Shown one piece after another: positions 32,601 to 42,136 of a stretch of 64,000 nt of DNA. The stretch lies in assembly GCF_032362555.1 (NCBI RefSeq), contig NC_083507.1, positions 6,699,001-6,763,000 on the forward strand, in the 5' to 3' direction. This DNA comes from Amyelois transitella. Taxonomy: Eukaryota; Arthropoda; Insecta; Lepidoptera; Pyralidae. The translations under genes were made by a program, and so were the position numbers. The notes below the pieces were generated by a model, which saw only the letters and a program-made list of their open reading frames with translations, was not told the origin of the DNA and did not search any database. Position 1 is the first letter of the stretch. Each line of letters begins with the position of its first letter.

Positions 32601-32848
32601 CATCTTTTATCTAATCACGATATAATTACCTATATGTTAAAAACAACTAAGTAATACATAGTAACATACCTGCAATATAATTTTAACTGGAACAGTTTTA
32701 ACTGGCTCTCTTTGGAAGAACTAGTTTTAACTGATATTTAATTTTGAGCATTAGTTAATTCTAGTTTTAACAAAGGCATTTAGTAAAAACTAGTTCTAAA
32801 TAGGGAAAACGCGTTCTATCTAAAAACTAGTTTTAACTGTAACAATTA

Positions 32849-33185
32849 TATCTCAAGGCAAGTCAGAATGATCTAAATTACCAGATACTCTTTATAACAG
32901 AACCCAATCCGTCTATAAGACCTCGCTTAACGCGATTTGGTTTTAAGCTTTCTTATTACTGGTACATCGCTTTATCCTGCTTTTTATGAACTTGTAGAGC
33001 AAAGAGATAAGTGCTGTCATTACAAAGTTAATGATTCCATGTCAAACAAATCAAACGTAATCCTGTTTCATTTTGATTGAACCTCCGTCTCCTAGTAATA
33101 AGTTTCCGGGAGAGACTTGATAATAAGAAGTAATATTGTTCACTCAAAATTATTATGTATGTAAAAAATGTTCCAAAAAAAATTA
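32849..33185. other. Intergenic, nothing recognised
   Basis: No coding or repeat signal recognised. Confidence 0.4.
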
Positions 33186-33372
33186 CCACTCCATCTCTTC
33201 CCATAGGCGACTGAGAGATAGGTTAAAAACTTGAGATATTTCATTTAGGCGAAGCATTGGTAACCTGTCATTATTTTAATTCTTACTTTCATCATTAAGC
33301 CATACAGCTGAACGTGGCCTTTCAGTCTTTTGAGAAAGTTGGCTCTGTCTACGCCTTAAAGGATAAACATAT
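33186..33372 (+). mobile_element. Degenerate LINE-derived short repeat
   Basis: CCACTCCATCTCTTCCCATA, AGGCGACTGAGAGATAGG, CAGCTGAACGTGGCC, TTCAGTCTTTTGAG and TTGGCTCTGTCTACGCC. Diverged, with head and terminal tail lost. Confidence 0.8.
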
Positions 33373-33429
33373 TTCATTTTCCCACATTGTTAGAAATCGA
33401 AATAATAATTCAGATCCGTTTCGACTTAA

Positions 33430-33800
33430 AATAAAATTTCAGGGGGAAACTTCACGCAATGCTCTCCTCCAGCCTCCCCCTGAGGACGAAGTTCGGGATC
33501 TACCAATCGTACCTCAGATCCCGCCTCACCACGTGCCGCTCCACGCCCGGGTGAAATCCTGCCCTCGCTGCCTTGCGGCAGACGTCGTCGAGCAGCGATG
33601 ACGCCGCCGCCGATGGGAACTCCCAGTGTATGAAGACCCAGGCCGCCACGGCCACCCCATCGACCTGCCTACAGTCGTAGGCAGCGTTGATACAATTCAA
33701 GAGGGCCAAAAGCCATGAACAATCAACTCCGACTCCCCTTAGCCCTTACCCGACGACGAAGATCTTTGATCTAGTCTGGCGGAAGATCTTCCCTTTGGTA
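33430..33800. other. GC-rich island of unknown nature
   Basis: A stretch well above the local GC level with open frames on both strands (plus 33314-33601; minus 33500-33709, reading VAVAAWVFIHWEFPSAAASS and GVERHVVRRDLRYDW). I recognise neither. The abrupt composition change next to a short-repeat copy suggests an inserted fragment of a GC-rich retroelement, or a gene fragment. Confidence 0.4.
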
Positions 33801-34009
33801 ACGGTTGAGCTGAACTATCGCTCCCGCTACAATGTAATGGATATGTCTACAGCTGTATTGCATCTTGTACTAATGTTAATTGTTGCGATTCTCGCACTAA
33901 AACTGGATTAAACTATAGGACTTACGTTTGAAATTACTATTCTGCGTTGTTACAGTCTCTCTTTGTTGTTCTTGATAAACAAAATACTGCAGACACACTT
34001 CCACTTTAT

Positions 34010-34175
34010 ACCACGTATATACCCTGCGTGGTGGACAGAGCCAACAGTCTTGAAAAGATTTATAGGCCACGTTCAGCTGTTTGGCTTAATAATAGAGTCG
34101 CCTTTTACGACATCCATGGGAACGATATGGAGTGGTCCTATTCTTTTTCTATTGGTGCCAGGAACTACGCGGATT
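34010..34175 (-). mobile_element. LINE-derived short repeat with internal deletion
   Basis: Complement copy: GTGGACAGAGCCAACAGTC, GTTCAGCTGTTTGGCTTAAT, then directly AGTCGCCTTTTACGACATCC, ATGGAGTGGTCCTATTC and GGTGCCAGGAACTACGCGG. The middle (about 90 bp) is missing. Confidence 0.85.
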
Positions 34176-34716
34176 TTTGATTGATTTCAATGTAATTTAA
34201 CAAAATATTCTCAACGCCGATTTGTTTTGCTGACACGGCAATGCGCTGCGGCCTCCCTTCACCTACTTTCTCTTTTACTGATAGGTAGATGGCATGGGAT
34301 AGAACTAACTAGTTAGTAACTAGAGTTAACTCAAAGGGCTTAACAGTTTTACATGTCATGTACTTAAACACCTGATGTGGCCTTAGCCTAAGGCCATAGA
34401 CTTGTGGCGGCGTTTGTGCCTATGACACATAAGTTGCATTCCTTTGCACTACAAATTATTTGCTTTGCACCCAGCTGAATGAATCAGCTGATTCTGACTG
34501 ACAGTGACGTAAATACGCACCATTTATGAAAGCACAGAAAATTAGGTAAGCAAGCTTGTCAGGACGTGTGCAAACCGTGCGTGATTCTATTCTAAGCCTT
34601 TTAAATATATATATCTCTGTATAAGGATATAAAATAAAGTTCTACAATAGCTCTGAAGATTAAAAAAAGAAAGGTGCACACTTATTTCTCATAGGTTTTT
34701 ACATTTAAAAAGATCA
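34176..34716. other. 5' flank of COA1
   Basis: Probable promoter region of the COA1/LSM10 pair. Contains a GGCCTTAGCCTAAGGCC palindrome near 34380 and ordinary AT-rich sequence; no clear TATA or initiator assigned. Confidence 0.4.
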
Positions 34717-35115
34717 ATGACAGTATCTACTCGAACTCTGTTACAAATTGCAAGTTGGGGTGGTTTCGTGGTAGGAACTACTGGCTTTTATTTACAAAAT
34801 ACTCTTATTGACAGGGTAAGAAACTATGATTATTATAGAGACGCCCTAAAAAAATTGAGGACTCATTCAGGCGCTGTTTATTATCTTGGTGAACCCATAA
34901 AAGACAAACGATTTAAATTAAGTGATACGGACAATAATTTCTCAGATGGTAAAACTGCTAGATTCAGAATACCAGTAACAGGACCCAAAGATAAAGGTAC
35001 ATATTATTTTTGGGCAGAAAGAAAAAACACCGAATGGGTTATTTCCAAAGCAGAATTGGAATTGAAATCAAAAGATTCTACACTAGTGATTGTTAAAGAA
35101 AAAGTATCATCTTAA
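34717..35115 (+). CDS. COA1: Cytochrome c oxidase assembly factor 1 homologue, 132 aa
   Basis: A mitochondrial inner-membrane protein that helps mature cytochrome c oxidase subunit 1 (MITRAC15 in human). Single-exon ORF. Residues about 6-28 (LLQIASWGGFVVGTTGFYLQ) form the membrane anchor. The soluble part has the family pattern of YYRDALKKLRTHSGAVYYLG, then KDKRFKLSD, FRIPVTGPKDKGTYYFWAER and an amphipathic C-terminal strand (WVISKAELEL). Length and order match human COA1. The start is the first ATG of the frame, shortly after an AT-rich leader. The stop is only 28 nt before the LSM10 ATG on the same strand, so the two may share a transcript. Similarity was judged from memory. Confidence 0.85.
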   Translation: MTVSTRTLLQIASWGGFVVGTTGFYLQNTLIDRVRNYDYYRDALKKLRTHSGAVYYLGEPIKDKRFKLSDTDNNFSDGKTARFRIPVTGPKDKGTYYFWAERKNTEWVISKAELELKSKDSTLVIVKEKVSS

Positions 35116-35143
35116 CACTATTGCATACTGACTTTCGAATAAA

Positions 35144-37053
35144 ATGGAGAAAATGTTTGTTGGTTCTTCAAAAGAAAAGTTTTATTATCATAATACTTTA
35201 TTGTGTTTAGTGAGAGCCTTAGAAGGCAAAAATATTACTATTGACCTTCGAAATGATTCATATATATGTGGATGTATTACAACTGTAGATGGGTGAGTTG
35301 AGAAATGTTTACTTTGTTGGGGATATCAATTTTTTTAAATTTTAAGGTTCAAGTATACAGGATTTAAATTTTTATTATGTTGAGATCGAGAGAGACGGTC
35401 TCTGTGGCGCAGCGGTAGTACGCTTCTCTGTGTCACCGGAGGTCCCGGGTTCGAATCCCGGTCAGGGCATGATGAGAAAGGAACTTTCTATGATTGGCCT
35501 GGGTCTTGGATGTTTATCTATATAAGTATTTATTATAAAATAAAGAATCGTTGAGTTAGTATCTCGTAACACAATTCTCGAACTTACTTCGTGGCTAACT
35601 TAATCTGTGTAATTTGTCCTGTATATATTTATTTATTTATTATTTAGATATTTTTTTTATGATTCTTGATGCTATTTGTTATGTGCAACTTTATTGTAAT
35701 ATATAATTACCAGAATAGGTTTAATTGGGAGGAGCAACAATGAAATCCAATTTGATTTGCATTTTATTTAAGTGCTAGCAAACTATCTCACTCGCATAAT
35801 AAAATAGTTTTCCCACTGAGGGTACATTCCGAAAGTCATTAAGCAAAAAAGGGGCATTGAATGCAACAAAACATGAAGTAAGAAATTTTACTATTGAAGC
35901 TTTATTTTGGTGTATAAGGGAGAAGGAGAGCTATTAACAATTTTTTGCTTTATTTTAGATTTATGAATGTATCTTTTGCCAATGCAGTCTACTGTGATCC
36001 ACAAGGCAATGAATTCCAGTTTGAAAATATTTTTGTACAGGGCCGCAACATTCGATATGTTCATGTCCCAGAAACCGTAAGTATAATATTACTAGTATAC
36101 TATATGGTAGACTATATTATAAGCTTGGCCCTTTTCATTGCACTTAAATTTTAATTCTTTGGTTTCCTTGGTTAATCCCAGTCTCCACTTGAGGGGAGCC
36201 TTATGACTGATGATCACTTTCATTCAATCTCTGAATGGGCCAGGGTGCCATGCAATATTTTGCCAAACTTATCTTCTTGTAGCCAAAAAGGTTTCAGCGC
36301 CCCACCACATTCAAAATTTTTATTAATTATTAGGGACATTTCAATATTATTTAATAACTAAGCTGTGCCCGCGACTTCGTACGCGTGGAATAGTTATTTA
36401 GGGCATCATTGAAGCCCGCAAGGATGAATAATTTTCCCCAATTTTTCCCACATTCTCCATTATTTCTTCGCTCCTAATAGTTACAGCGTGATGTTATATA
36501 GCCTAAAGCCTGCCTCGATAAACGGTCTATTTAACACTAAAAGAATTTGTCAATTCAAACCAGTAGTTCCTGAGATTAGCGCGTTCAAACAAACAAAAAC
36601 AAACTCTTCAGCTTTTAATATTAGTATAGATTGTCATATCTTTTGGTTTCACAATATTGATTGTCGTCAAATAAATTACTTTAAACTAAAACTTTACTTT
36701 ATCCAAACTTAGAATAGAAATGTGGACGAGACAATACATTGTTACGATTTTTACGAAATTTAAAAAAAATATGTCATTTCCTTTTGGGATGGATGATGGT
36801 AGGTTGGTCGGAAAGAGCTTGCTTAGGAAAGAGTTACATTTTACTAAGCAAGCTCTTCATTAGACCATTTATAAAAATATAGGGTAAATTAAGAAATTTA
36901 CTTACTTTTTAGATGTCAATGTTAACAATAATAAAAAATGAACTGACTGGCCATAAGCGAAGAGTTCCTGATAAAAAGCTGATTCAAAAATCAAGAAAAG
37001 CAAAGAAAGCGCTTCGACAACATATGGAAACAGTTGCATCCTTGGATTTGTAG
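35144..37053 (+). CDS. LSM10: U7 snRNA-associated Sm-like protein LSm10, 135 aa
   Basis: LSm10 and LSm11 replace SmD1 and SmD2 in the U7 snRNP, which directs 3' cleavage of replication-dependent histone pre-mRNAs in the nucleus. Exons: 35144-35292, 35959-36076, 36913-37053 (408 nt, GT/AG, in frame). Sm1 motif: CLVRALEGKNITIDLRNDSY then GCITTVDGFMNVSFANA; Sm2: IFVQGRNIRYVHVPETV, very close to the vertebrate LSm10 GRNVRYVHIPDDV. The C-terminus is basic (GHKRRVPDKKLIQKSRKAKK). A second in-frame ATG lies 3 codons in. Intron 1 hosts a tRNA-derived SINE, and intron 2 a Helitron. AATAAA lies at about 37121. Confidence 0.93.
35396..35645 (+). mobile_element. tRNA-derived SINE, LSM10 intron 1
   Basis: The head resembles a tRNA with an A-box-like TGGCGCAGCGGTAGTACGC and B box GGTTCGAATCCCGG. 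A non-tRNA body follows (ATTGGCCTGGGTCTTGGATG, TTGAGTTAGTATCTCGTAAC), then a (TATTTATT)n tail. Same strand as the gene. Apparently nearly full length; this family is widespread in Lepidoptera. Confidence 0.85.
36361..36630 (-). mobile_element. Non-autonomous Helitron, LSM10 intron 2
   Basis: Minus-strand 5' end A|TCTATACTAATATTAAAAGC, body shared with 7541-7805 (GCGCTAATCTCAGGAACTAC), and 3' end CGCGTACGAAGTCGCGGGCA then CAGCT. The last bases are slightly altered (TTAG rather than CTAG). Confidence 0.8.
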
Positions 37054-37930
37054 ATATGTACCTATCTGCCGAATGTATGAATTACCACAATACTGTATTT
37101 AAGTATAAATAGGTAGGTAGTTAATAAATTTTTGATTCTAAGATTTCTTTTATTTTTCTACTTTAATTTTCGATCAACTTTTACTAGGTTTCCAAATGAG
37201 CTTTGATCATAAGAAATATATGATCGAAGCACATTTATTTAACACACAAATTCAACCTGACAAAATCAAAAAGTCTTCAATTTTAAACTTCACTTATACT
37301 CCCCATAAACCCAAGTCTCGCAGCTCAGTCTTTCTACCGTAAAAAGTTGTGAGATCTATGTAATACCAAGTCGGTTAATCTATTTAGTCTCTACTTAAAG
37401 GTCCTTCTGTCCTTAGTTATTACATAAGTTATTATCATGCCATTTGCAAATCCTATGCATTTTTATGGGATTACAAAGTTATTCATGCAGTTGGTGTATT
37501 TAGAAAACTAGACCGAAATTACAAAATAATTAGGTTTTCCCATGATTAAGACACAAAACTCCATTGAATTCTAAATTTGAAGCTTCTATGTCTGCTAGAA
37601 GTGCTTAGACTTTTGATGATGGGTGAGTCAGTCAAGCAGTGAGTGACAAAATTCAGAAACTGTAACAAGTTGTAATTCTTAAACTACTGGTTCAAATTGA
37701 CTGAAATTTTAAATATACCGTGTTTATATAATGTCTGATTAGTTACTTTAGAAAATTCAGGCTTCTTGTTTTATCCACAACTAAATTATAGGGGAGTCGA
37801 AAATAGCCTGAATTGCTTCGAGAAAAGAATGGTTCGGCCGTGCCCCTTTTTTTTGCTCGACTTGGCGGGGGCACTGCCGTGCCCCCAGATTAGTGGCCAA
37901 TTATCTGTGGGTGTGCCTGAAATAAATAAT
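37054..37930. other. LSM10 3' flank
   Basis: 3'UTR followed by AT-rich intergenic DNA. A short GC-rich patch at about 37830-37915 (TTGGCGGGGGCACTGCCGTG) precedes a short-repeat copy; no gene recognised. Confidence 0.45.
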
Positions 37931-37944
37931 TTGTGTATATGGTA

Positions 37945-38222
37945 GTGCCGTGTGCCGGGTGGTTCCCAGCACCAATACAAAAAAGAATAGGACCACTCCA
38001 TCTCTTTCTCATGGATGTCGTAAAAGGCGACTTAGGGATAGGCTTACAAACTTGGGATTCTTTTTTAGGCGATGGGCTAGCAACCTGTCACTATTTGAAT
38101 CTCAATTCTATCATTAAGCCAAATAGCTGAACGTGGCCATTCAGTCTTTTCAAGATTGTTGGCTCTGTCTACCCCGCAAGGGATATAGACGTGACGATAT
38201 GTATGTATGTATGTATGTATAT
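37945..38222 (+). mobile_element. LINE-derived short repeat, full length
   Basis: Complete copy: GCCGTGTGCCGGGTGGTTCC head, AATAGGACCACTCCATCTC, GGATGTCGTAAAAGGCGACT, GGCGATGGGCTAGCAACCTG, AGCTGAACGTGGCCATTCAG, TACCCCGCAAGGGATATAGA, and a (TATG)n tail. Confidence 0.9.
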
Positions 38223-38589
38223 GGTAGTTTTGGTGCTGCTGTTGAAGTAATGCTCTTCCAGCAGGAAAATTCTAAACTAATAATTGCAGCGAGAATGATG
38301 ATGTGCGGGCAAAAATAAAATTGGTGCAAGTTCAGGTTCTCGAAATATGTACTAAAAGTTTCCTGCTGGACTGGATTTTTCAAAATCGTTTTTCTCTTAA
38401 ACCATTACTAGTGCGCAAGTAGTTCTTAATATGTGCCCATTGCTCATATTTAAAAACAGTTTTAAGAAAAATCTTATTAGTCTCGAGTGATGATTACTCG
38501 AACAAAACCACTAAACATAGCGTAATCACACATTTTCAAAAATCCGAATAAACAAATCATAAGAAAAGGTATGTAAAACCCCCTCAAAA

Positions 38590-39480
38590 CTGTATTCGGC
38601 CTTCTTTATTTATTTATTAGGCAACACAACAGTAATAAGATACAAGGTTTCTCAATAACTTAGCATCCTAAACGCGTATGCGCAGTTGCTTAAGCTTAAT
38701 AACTAATATAAAACTTGTCATGAGCAAGCAGTTACAATAATAAAGTACAAAAATTACAAATACATACAATACAGTTAACCACAAACAATTACAAAAACAA
38801 TGCCAGACTATGTACTAGATGTGGTGCAGAGAATCTTGAATGTATCAGTTTTAAATTTGCGTAATCTGCAATTAAATATATCAATGTCTATGTCCACATT
38901 GCAGGATATCTCATTATATTTCCGGCACATCCTAGCCAATGGGTTCGAGAACGACGTATTATTTTTATAAACGGGCAGTACAAAGATAGGCAGGGTGCGA
39001 CGGGGATTATATCTTATACTAATATTCTTTTTTGTATTGGTGCCGTGTGGTTCCCGGCACCAATACAAAAAAGAATAGGACCACTCTATCTTTTTCCCAT
39101 GGATGTCGTAAAAGGCGACTAAGGGGTAGGCTTATAAACTTGGGATTCTTCTTTTAGGCGATGGGCTAGCAACCTGTCACTATTTGAATCTCAATTCTAT
39201 CTTAAAGCCAAATAGCTGAACGTGGCCTATCAGTCTTTACAAGACTGTAGGCTCTGTCTAACCCGCAAGGGATGTAGACGTGATTATATGTATGTATGTA
39301 TGTACTAATATTCAATTGAGAGAGCAATGTCGGAGAATCAATTATAGAATGTAGTATTTTAAACTAAGTTATGAGACCTTGTTGGTGACAGCGGGTACTA
39401 AGATCCGAAATGTAAAAACATTTAAGTTTTTCCTGGTATGATGAACGATTACGGCCTTCTTCATCTTCTTGATGCCTTTA
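38590..39480 (-). mobile_element. 3' part of a CR1/Jockey-like LINE, split by a short repeat
   Basis: The minus-strand translation (38808-39020) ends an ORF2 with RRTLPIFVLPVYKNNTSFSN, then PLARMCRKYNEISCN, the typical C-terminal pattern of CR1/Jockey-type LINEs. The part right of 39314 continues the same element. The 3'UTR extends left to a TTTATTTATTTATT run near 38605. Frames are broken. Confidence 0.6.
39018..39313 (+). mobile_element. LINE-derived short repeat, full length with TSD and snap-back 5' end
   Basis: Full copy ending in (ATGT)n at 39302, flanked by the direct repeat TACTAATATTC (39017-39027 and 39303-39313) and inserted in an older LINE fragment. The 5' end is duplicated in inverted orientation: 39024-39044 is the exact complement of 39056-39076, with an 11-nt loop GTGTGGTTCCC. 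Confidence 0.9.
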
Positions 39481-39510
39481 TAAAGAGTTTCAAAAGTGTA
39501 GGTAGAACCA

Positions 39511-39700
39511 TCTATACATATAATAAAACAGTAAAAATATTTTGTCTGTACATTTAGTATTTTTGACTAATGGATAGAGGGACACTAAGAATGAATAATA
39601 GAAAGCAAAAGTTTTTAATTTTTTTAATTTCTTGTCTGTCTGTCGTCTGTAGGATGATGACGATTATCTCCCGAAAGTACCTACTGAACCGATTTACTTG
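39511..39700 (+). mobile_element. Helitron 5'-end fragment
   Basis: Starts A|TCTATACATATAATAAAACA with AATATTTTGTCTGTACATTT, the same start as at 22852-23020 (minus) and about 40265 (plus). No 3' hairpin/CTAG end found nearby, so it is truncated or fused to other sequence. Confidence 0.6.
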
Positions 39701-39927
39701 AAACTTTCACCAGTTGCTTTGTTTTAACTCAGAAAAACATTTAAAGTTTGTTTCATGAAAATCGGTTCACTAAAAAAAGTTATCGTAATTTCAATGAACT
39801 CAAGGCATGAGTTTGCCTGCAAATAAGTTACGAAATTTAAAATTCAACGTCATTTATCATTATACGACAGCATTATACCTATAACATATAATATATATAT
39901 AACATAACACATATATATAACATATAA

Positions 39928-40113
39928 GTGAAAGGCGACTAAGGGATAGGCTTACAAACTTGGGATTCTTTTTAGGCGATGGGCGAGCAACCTTTCACTA
40001 TTTGAATCTCAATTCTATCATTAAGCCAAATAGCTGAACGTGGCCATTCAGTCTTTTCAAGCCTGTTGGCTTTATCTATCCCGCAAGGGATATAGACGTG
40101 AGCACATGTATGT
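39928..40113 (+). mobile_element. LINE-derived short repeat, 5'-truncated
   Basis: Begins in the middle (AAAGGCGACTAAGGGATAGG), runs through AGCTGAACGTGGCCATTCAG to CCCGCAAGGGATATAGACGT and a short tail. Confidence 0.88.
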
Positions 40114-40139
40114 AGTCTACTTTAATTTCGACACTACCG

Positions 40140-40215
40140 CAATGGCCTCGATGATCCAGTGGTTAGCGCGTGAGACTATGAAGTTGGTGGTCCAAGTTCG
40201 AACCCCAACAAAAAC
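40140..40215 (+). mobile_element. tRNA-like SINE head fragment
   Basis: TGATCCAGTGGTTAGCGCG (A-box-like) and AAGTTCGAACCCC (B box), about 45 nt apart. It has no acceptor-stem complement and is not a complete tRNA, so it is more likely a tRNA-derived SINE piece. Confidence 0.5.
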
Positions 40216-40264
40216 AAGTTTTTTGTGTTGTTTGAGTATTTTATTTAAAAAACTGAAAATCAAA

Positions 40265-40422
40265 ATACTACATATAATAAAACGGTAAAAATATTTTGTC
40301 TATACATTTAATATTTTGACTGAAACGGATAGAGAATTTTTTTTTACATTTTTTGTATGTCTGTCTGTATGATTAAGATTCAACTCGAAATTTACGCGGA
40401 CGAAGTCGCGGGCAATAGCTAG
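40265..40422 (+). mobile_element. Non-autonomous Helitron
   Basis: 5' CTACATATAATAAAACGGTA with AATATTTTGTCTATACATTT, and 3' ACGCGGACGAAGTCGCGGGC then AATAGCTAG|T. About 158 bp, same subfamily as 22852-23020. Confidence 0.8.
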
Positions 40423-40799
40423 TTATTTAATAATACTACTAAAAGTGAAAACGACGCGCAGGTTGCTAGTTTAGTAGAAGGTTGCAACCAATCCGGGCTT
40501 CACACGGGTATTTTTAGTGAAAATTGAATAAATAATTGAATTTGAAAAAAAGTTTGGGATGGTTGACAATAAAGTACGTACGATTCTGATATCAATCAAT
40601 CCAATAAAATATCTTGATGATGAAATAACTTTAAGTCATAAGGATTAATAATCTGGTGTACTTAGTTGTAATGCTCAAAATTAGCATTTCAGCAGCACCT
40701 TTTTATTAAATGATTGATTTGGTGATTGTTTCTATTTTGTATTACCTTGATGTTGACGAAGCTGTTGTGAATATTTTGTAATATTTTTTTATTAAAATA

Positions 40800-40996
40800 C
40801 TAGAGGCCGCCCGCGACTTCGTCCGCATGGAAACCCTATCAATCCCGCGGGAACTCTGGGATAAAAAGTAGCCTATGTGTTATTCTGATTCTTCAGCTAC
40901 CTACATACCAAATTTCATGGTAATCGGTTCAGTAGTTTTTGCGTGAAAGAGTAACAAACATCCATACAAACTTTCGCCTTTATAATAGTAGTAGGA
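40800..40996 (-). mobile_element. Non-autonomous Helitron, 197 bp
   Basis: Nearly identical twin of 31771-31967: minus-strand start A|TCCTACTACTATTATAAAGG, end GGGCGGCCTCTAG|T. Confidence 0.88.
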
Positions 40997-40999
40997 TTT

Positions 41000-42136
41000 T
41001 TTTCTTAATATCAATTATCTTATATTTAGTTCTTTATTATAAAAGTTAGACCATTATTGTAATCGCGGATTTTTTTTATAAATCTATTATAAACCTACAT
41101 TTTTGTAGTACATTGTTTGCATAAAAGTATAATCAACCATGTGGCCAGCGCACTCCAAGTAAAGCTTTTTGGAAGCGCTTTTTTCCCGGATTACTTTACA
41201 AATATTGATTAATATGTCTTAAAACTATTTATTTCAAAACAAATATATGCCTATAGCACTTTCGGATAATGGGAGCTTTCTCTATAAATGGCTATAACCA
41301 TTTGTTTAGAATTCATTCACCATGAGGAAGAATAATAAGAAAGAAAAAAAACTAGTTTGGAATTGTTCCACTTATTATTTTTATTTACCTGATAAAAAAT
41401 ATTCACATATTTTACAAAAAAAAATATATTTAAAAAGTACTCTTACCATCAGATAATTTTATTTTTTAATACATAAAATGTAATATGTACGTACAATACA
41501 TATTATAAACTAAAGTAATTGCACAATTGCAAAGGTATTTTTTGTATATATAATAAATATACAATAAAAAAACATCAGGTACAAACAAAACTAAATTTGA
41601 TGGATCCGTTCAATACTTTTGGTTTGCTTTCATTTGTCAATAAAAAAAATTTTAGCACATCTTTGGTACAAGCAAACCGCGTGTTTTTCGGCTGCGTAAG
41701 AAAGGAACAATCTACCTCTCCGTACATTTCGTAGGAGGCGACCAAAAATACAAAATCACACCGAGTGCTACAAAAATTCTGAAGGCGGGGTTTCTTAATT
41801 ATTATTAATTAACGAGCAATTAATTTGTTTTGAACCATAACAAAGCAATTCAATTACTACAATTTAGATCTGCATGATTTGCTATTATTTACAAAGGTTA
41901 GTAACAATTAAATATCGATTAAACTAACATAATACTAACACTATTTTAGACTTTTTAAAATTAGATTCTATATAAATAAAAAACCTTTTTACATAAGTAC
42001 ATACATACATATCGTTGATATTCAGGTATTGTAAGTAAAAAAAGTCCAACCGAAAAGACACACCTCTGTAAGGAACTGGATAAATTAGCTCCACAAAAAC
42101 TTTTTCATTGAATCGTTTTATCACGCTAAATAACTT
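41000..42136. other. CRY2 3' flank
   Basis: AT-rich. The part nearest 42137 is the probable CRY2 3'UTR on the minus strand. The open frame at 41519-41734 has no recognisable product. Confidence 0.45.

Larger units (their letters stand above)
31512..32844. mobile_element. Foldback DNA element with Ginger/KRBA2-like coding ends
   Basis: The segment starts TGTTACAGTTAAAACTAG and ends with the complement CTAGTTTTAACTGTAACA, flanked by the 4-bp direct repeat ATTA (31508-31511 and 32845-32848). The inverted arms are long: about 230 bp on the left (to about 31750) pairs with 32325-32445 plus 32690-32844 on the right, the right arm being interrupted by about 240 bp more coding sequence. Both arms encode, pointing inward, the same Cys-rich tail. 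The central part holds a Helitron (31771-31967) and an RTE-like LINE fragment. The 4-bp target duplication and CXC-type tail point to the Ginger group of integrase-like transposons. Confidence 0.72.

Noticed and set aside
31512-32844. Host gene with KRBA2-like integrase
   Set aside because: Only the C-terminal tails are present, in inverted duplicate, inside precise TIRs and a TSD; there is no catalytic domain.
35396-35470. A tRNA gene with a clear B box
   Set aside because: The 3' side continues into a SINE body and (TATTTATT) tail instead of a closing acceptor stem, and it sits in an LSM10 intron; it is the head of a tRNA-derived SINE.
37786-38001. Minus-strand frame at a GC-rich patch
   Set aside because: Most of it is the complement of the short-repeat head.
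40140-40215. Second possible tRNA gene
   Set aside because: Box-like motifs are present but no matching acceptor stem or anticodon arm could be folded by eye.
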